The notes beneath the pieces are model-generated. The model worked only from the letters and a program-made list of their open reading frames with translations. It was not told the origin of the DNA and did not search any database. A stretch of DNA of 7,167 nucleotides from the NCBI GenBank assembly GCA_016779285.1, contig JADHNV010000049.1, positions 1 to 7,167 on the forward strand, in the 5' to 3' direction. Position 1 is the first letter of the stretch; each line of letters starts with the position of its first letter. Below are positions 7,049-7,167 of the stretch, piece after piece. The position numbers and the translations under genes are program-made. Source of the stretch: SAR86 cluster bacterium. GTDB taxonomy: Bacteria > Pseudomonadota > Gammaproteobacteria > Magnimaribacterales > D2472.

Positions 7049-7077
7049 AGAATATGTTTCATTTATGAAAAAGTCAA
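7049..7077 (-). promoter_or_regulatory. Sigma70-type promoter of the exported-protein gene
   Basis: Reading the minus strand, the -35 is TTGACT (plus 7072-7077, five of six consensus bases) and the -10 is TATTCT (plus 7049-7054, four of six), separated by exactly 17 bases. Transcription would start near 7042, giving a leader of about 40 bases to the ATG at 7002. Confidence 0.65.
7057..7070. promoter_or_regulatory. Inverted repeat in the promoter spacer
   Basis: TTTCAT and ATGAAA form a perfect six-base inverted repeat around two T residues. It lies wholly inside the 17-base spacer between the -35 and -10, where bound protein would block polymerase. It differs in sequence from the TGTNACA sites, so it may be a second regulator's site or chance in AT-rich DNA. 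Confidence 0.35.
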
Positions 7078-7081
7078 CAAA

Positions 7082-7088
7082 TGTAACA
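7082..7088. promoter_or_regulatory. TGTNACA half-site upstream of the -35
   Basis: TGTAACA, within ATGTAACAA (7081-7089), repeats the arm of the 7021-7040 palindrome. It sits five bases beyond the -35 hexamer, so with the downstream palindrome it brackets the promoter. A further copy, TGTTACA, is at 7013-7019. Confidence 0.4.
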
Positions 7089-7167
7089 AAGATATTTAAA
7101 ATGAAATTATTATGAACTTTCTTAGAACATGGTTGTCTTATATTTATGTTGGTTAAATTTTCCTCTA

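Noticed and set aside
7112..7156. Plus-strand 14-codon ORF (MNFLRTWLSYIYVG)
   Set aside because: It is very short, has no Shine-Dalgarno and no neighbour supports it.
7133..7159. Possible plus-strand promoter TTGTCT with TAAATT
   Set aside because: The spacer is only 15 bases and both hexamers are poor; AT-rich DNA gives many such matches.
1..7167. Mobile element, CRISPR array, tRNA or rRNA gene
   Set aside because: No transposase, terminal repeats, spaced direct repeats or cloverleaf-forming segment was seen on either strand.

Overview
The window is AT-rich and tightly packed bacterial DNA, apparently chromosomal. I see no insertion sequence, phage gene, tRNA, rRNA or CRISPR array. A proteobacterium is likely: the gamma-glutamyltransferase closely follows the E. 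coli enzyme, there is a type IV prepilin peptidase with two CxxC pairs, and a periplasmic protein carries a classical signal peptide. Low GC and gene gaps of 2-3 bases would suit a streamlined aquatic gammaproteobacterium, but that is inference, not a taxonomic call.

Positions 1-6535 read as one plus-strand run of six genes. First comes an FAD-dependent dehydrogenase of the fumarate reductase/3-ketosteroid dehydrogenase type, cut by the left edge. Then follow an AMP-forming acyl-CoA synthetase, a short-chain dehydrogenase/reductase, a secreted gamma-glutamyltransferase, a 29-residue single-span membrane protein, and a prepilin peptidase. The first four junctions leave only 2, 2, 2 and 3 bases, so co-transcription is very likely. 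The run ends in a hairpin at 6536-6558 that should also terminate the convergent gene.

The first three genes make a plausible catabolic set: CoA activation of a carboxylic acid, flavin-dependent ring or alpha,beta-desaturation, and alcohol/ketone oxidoreduction, as in steroid, terpenoid or other alicyclic acid breakdown. The substrate cannot be read from this sequence. Gamma-glutamyltransferase would act in the periplasm on glutathione and gamma-glutamyl compounds, and the prepilin peptidase in the inner membrane. Neither has an obvious link to the catabolic genes.

Positions 6577-7002 on the minus strand encode a 141-residue exported protein that I do not recognise. Upstream of it is the clearest regulatory region of the window: a sigma70-type promoter (7049-7077, 17-base spacer), a 20-bp near-perfect palindrome just downstream of the -10, an inverted repeat inside the promoter spacer, and four copies of TGTNACA around the promoter. 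From about 7090 to the right edge I see no gene and no convincing site.
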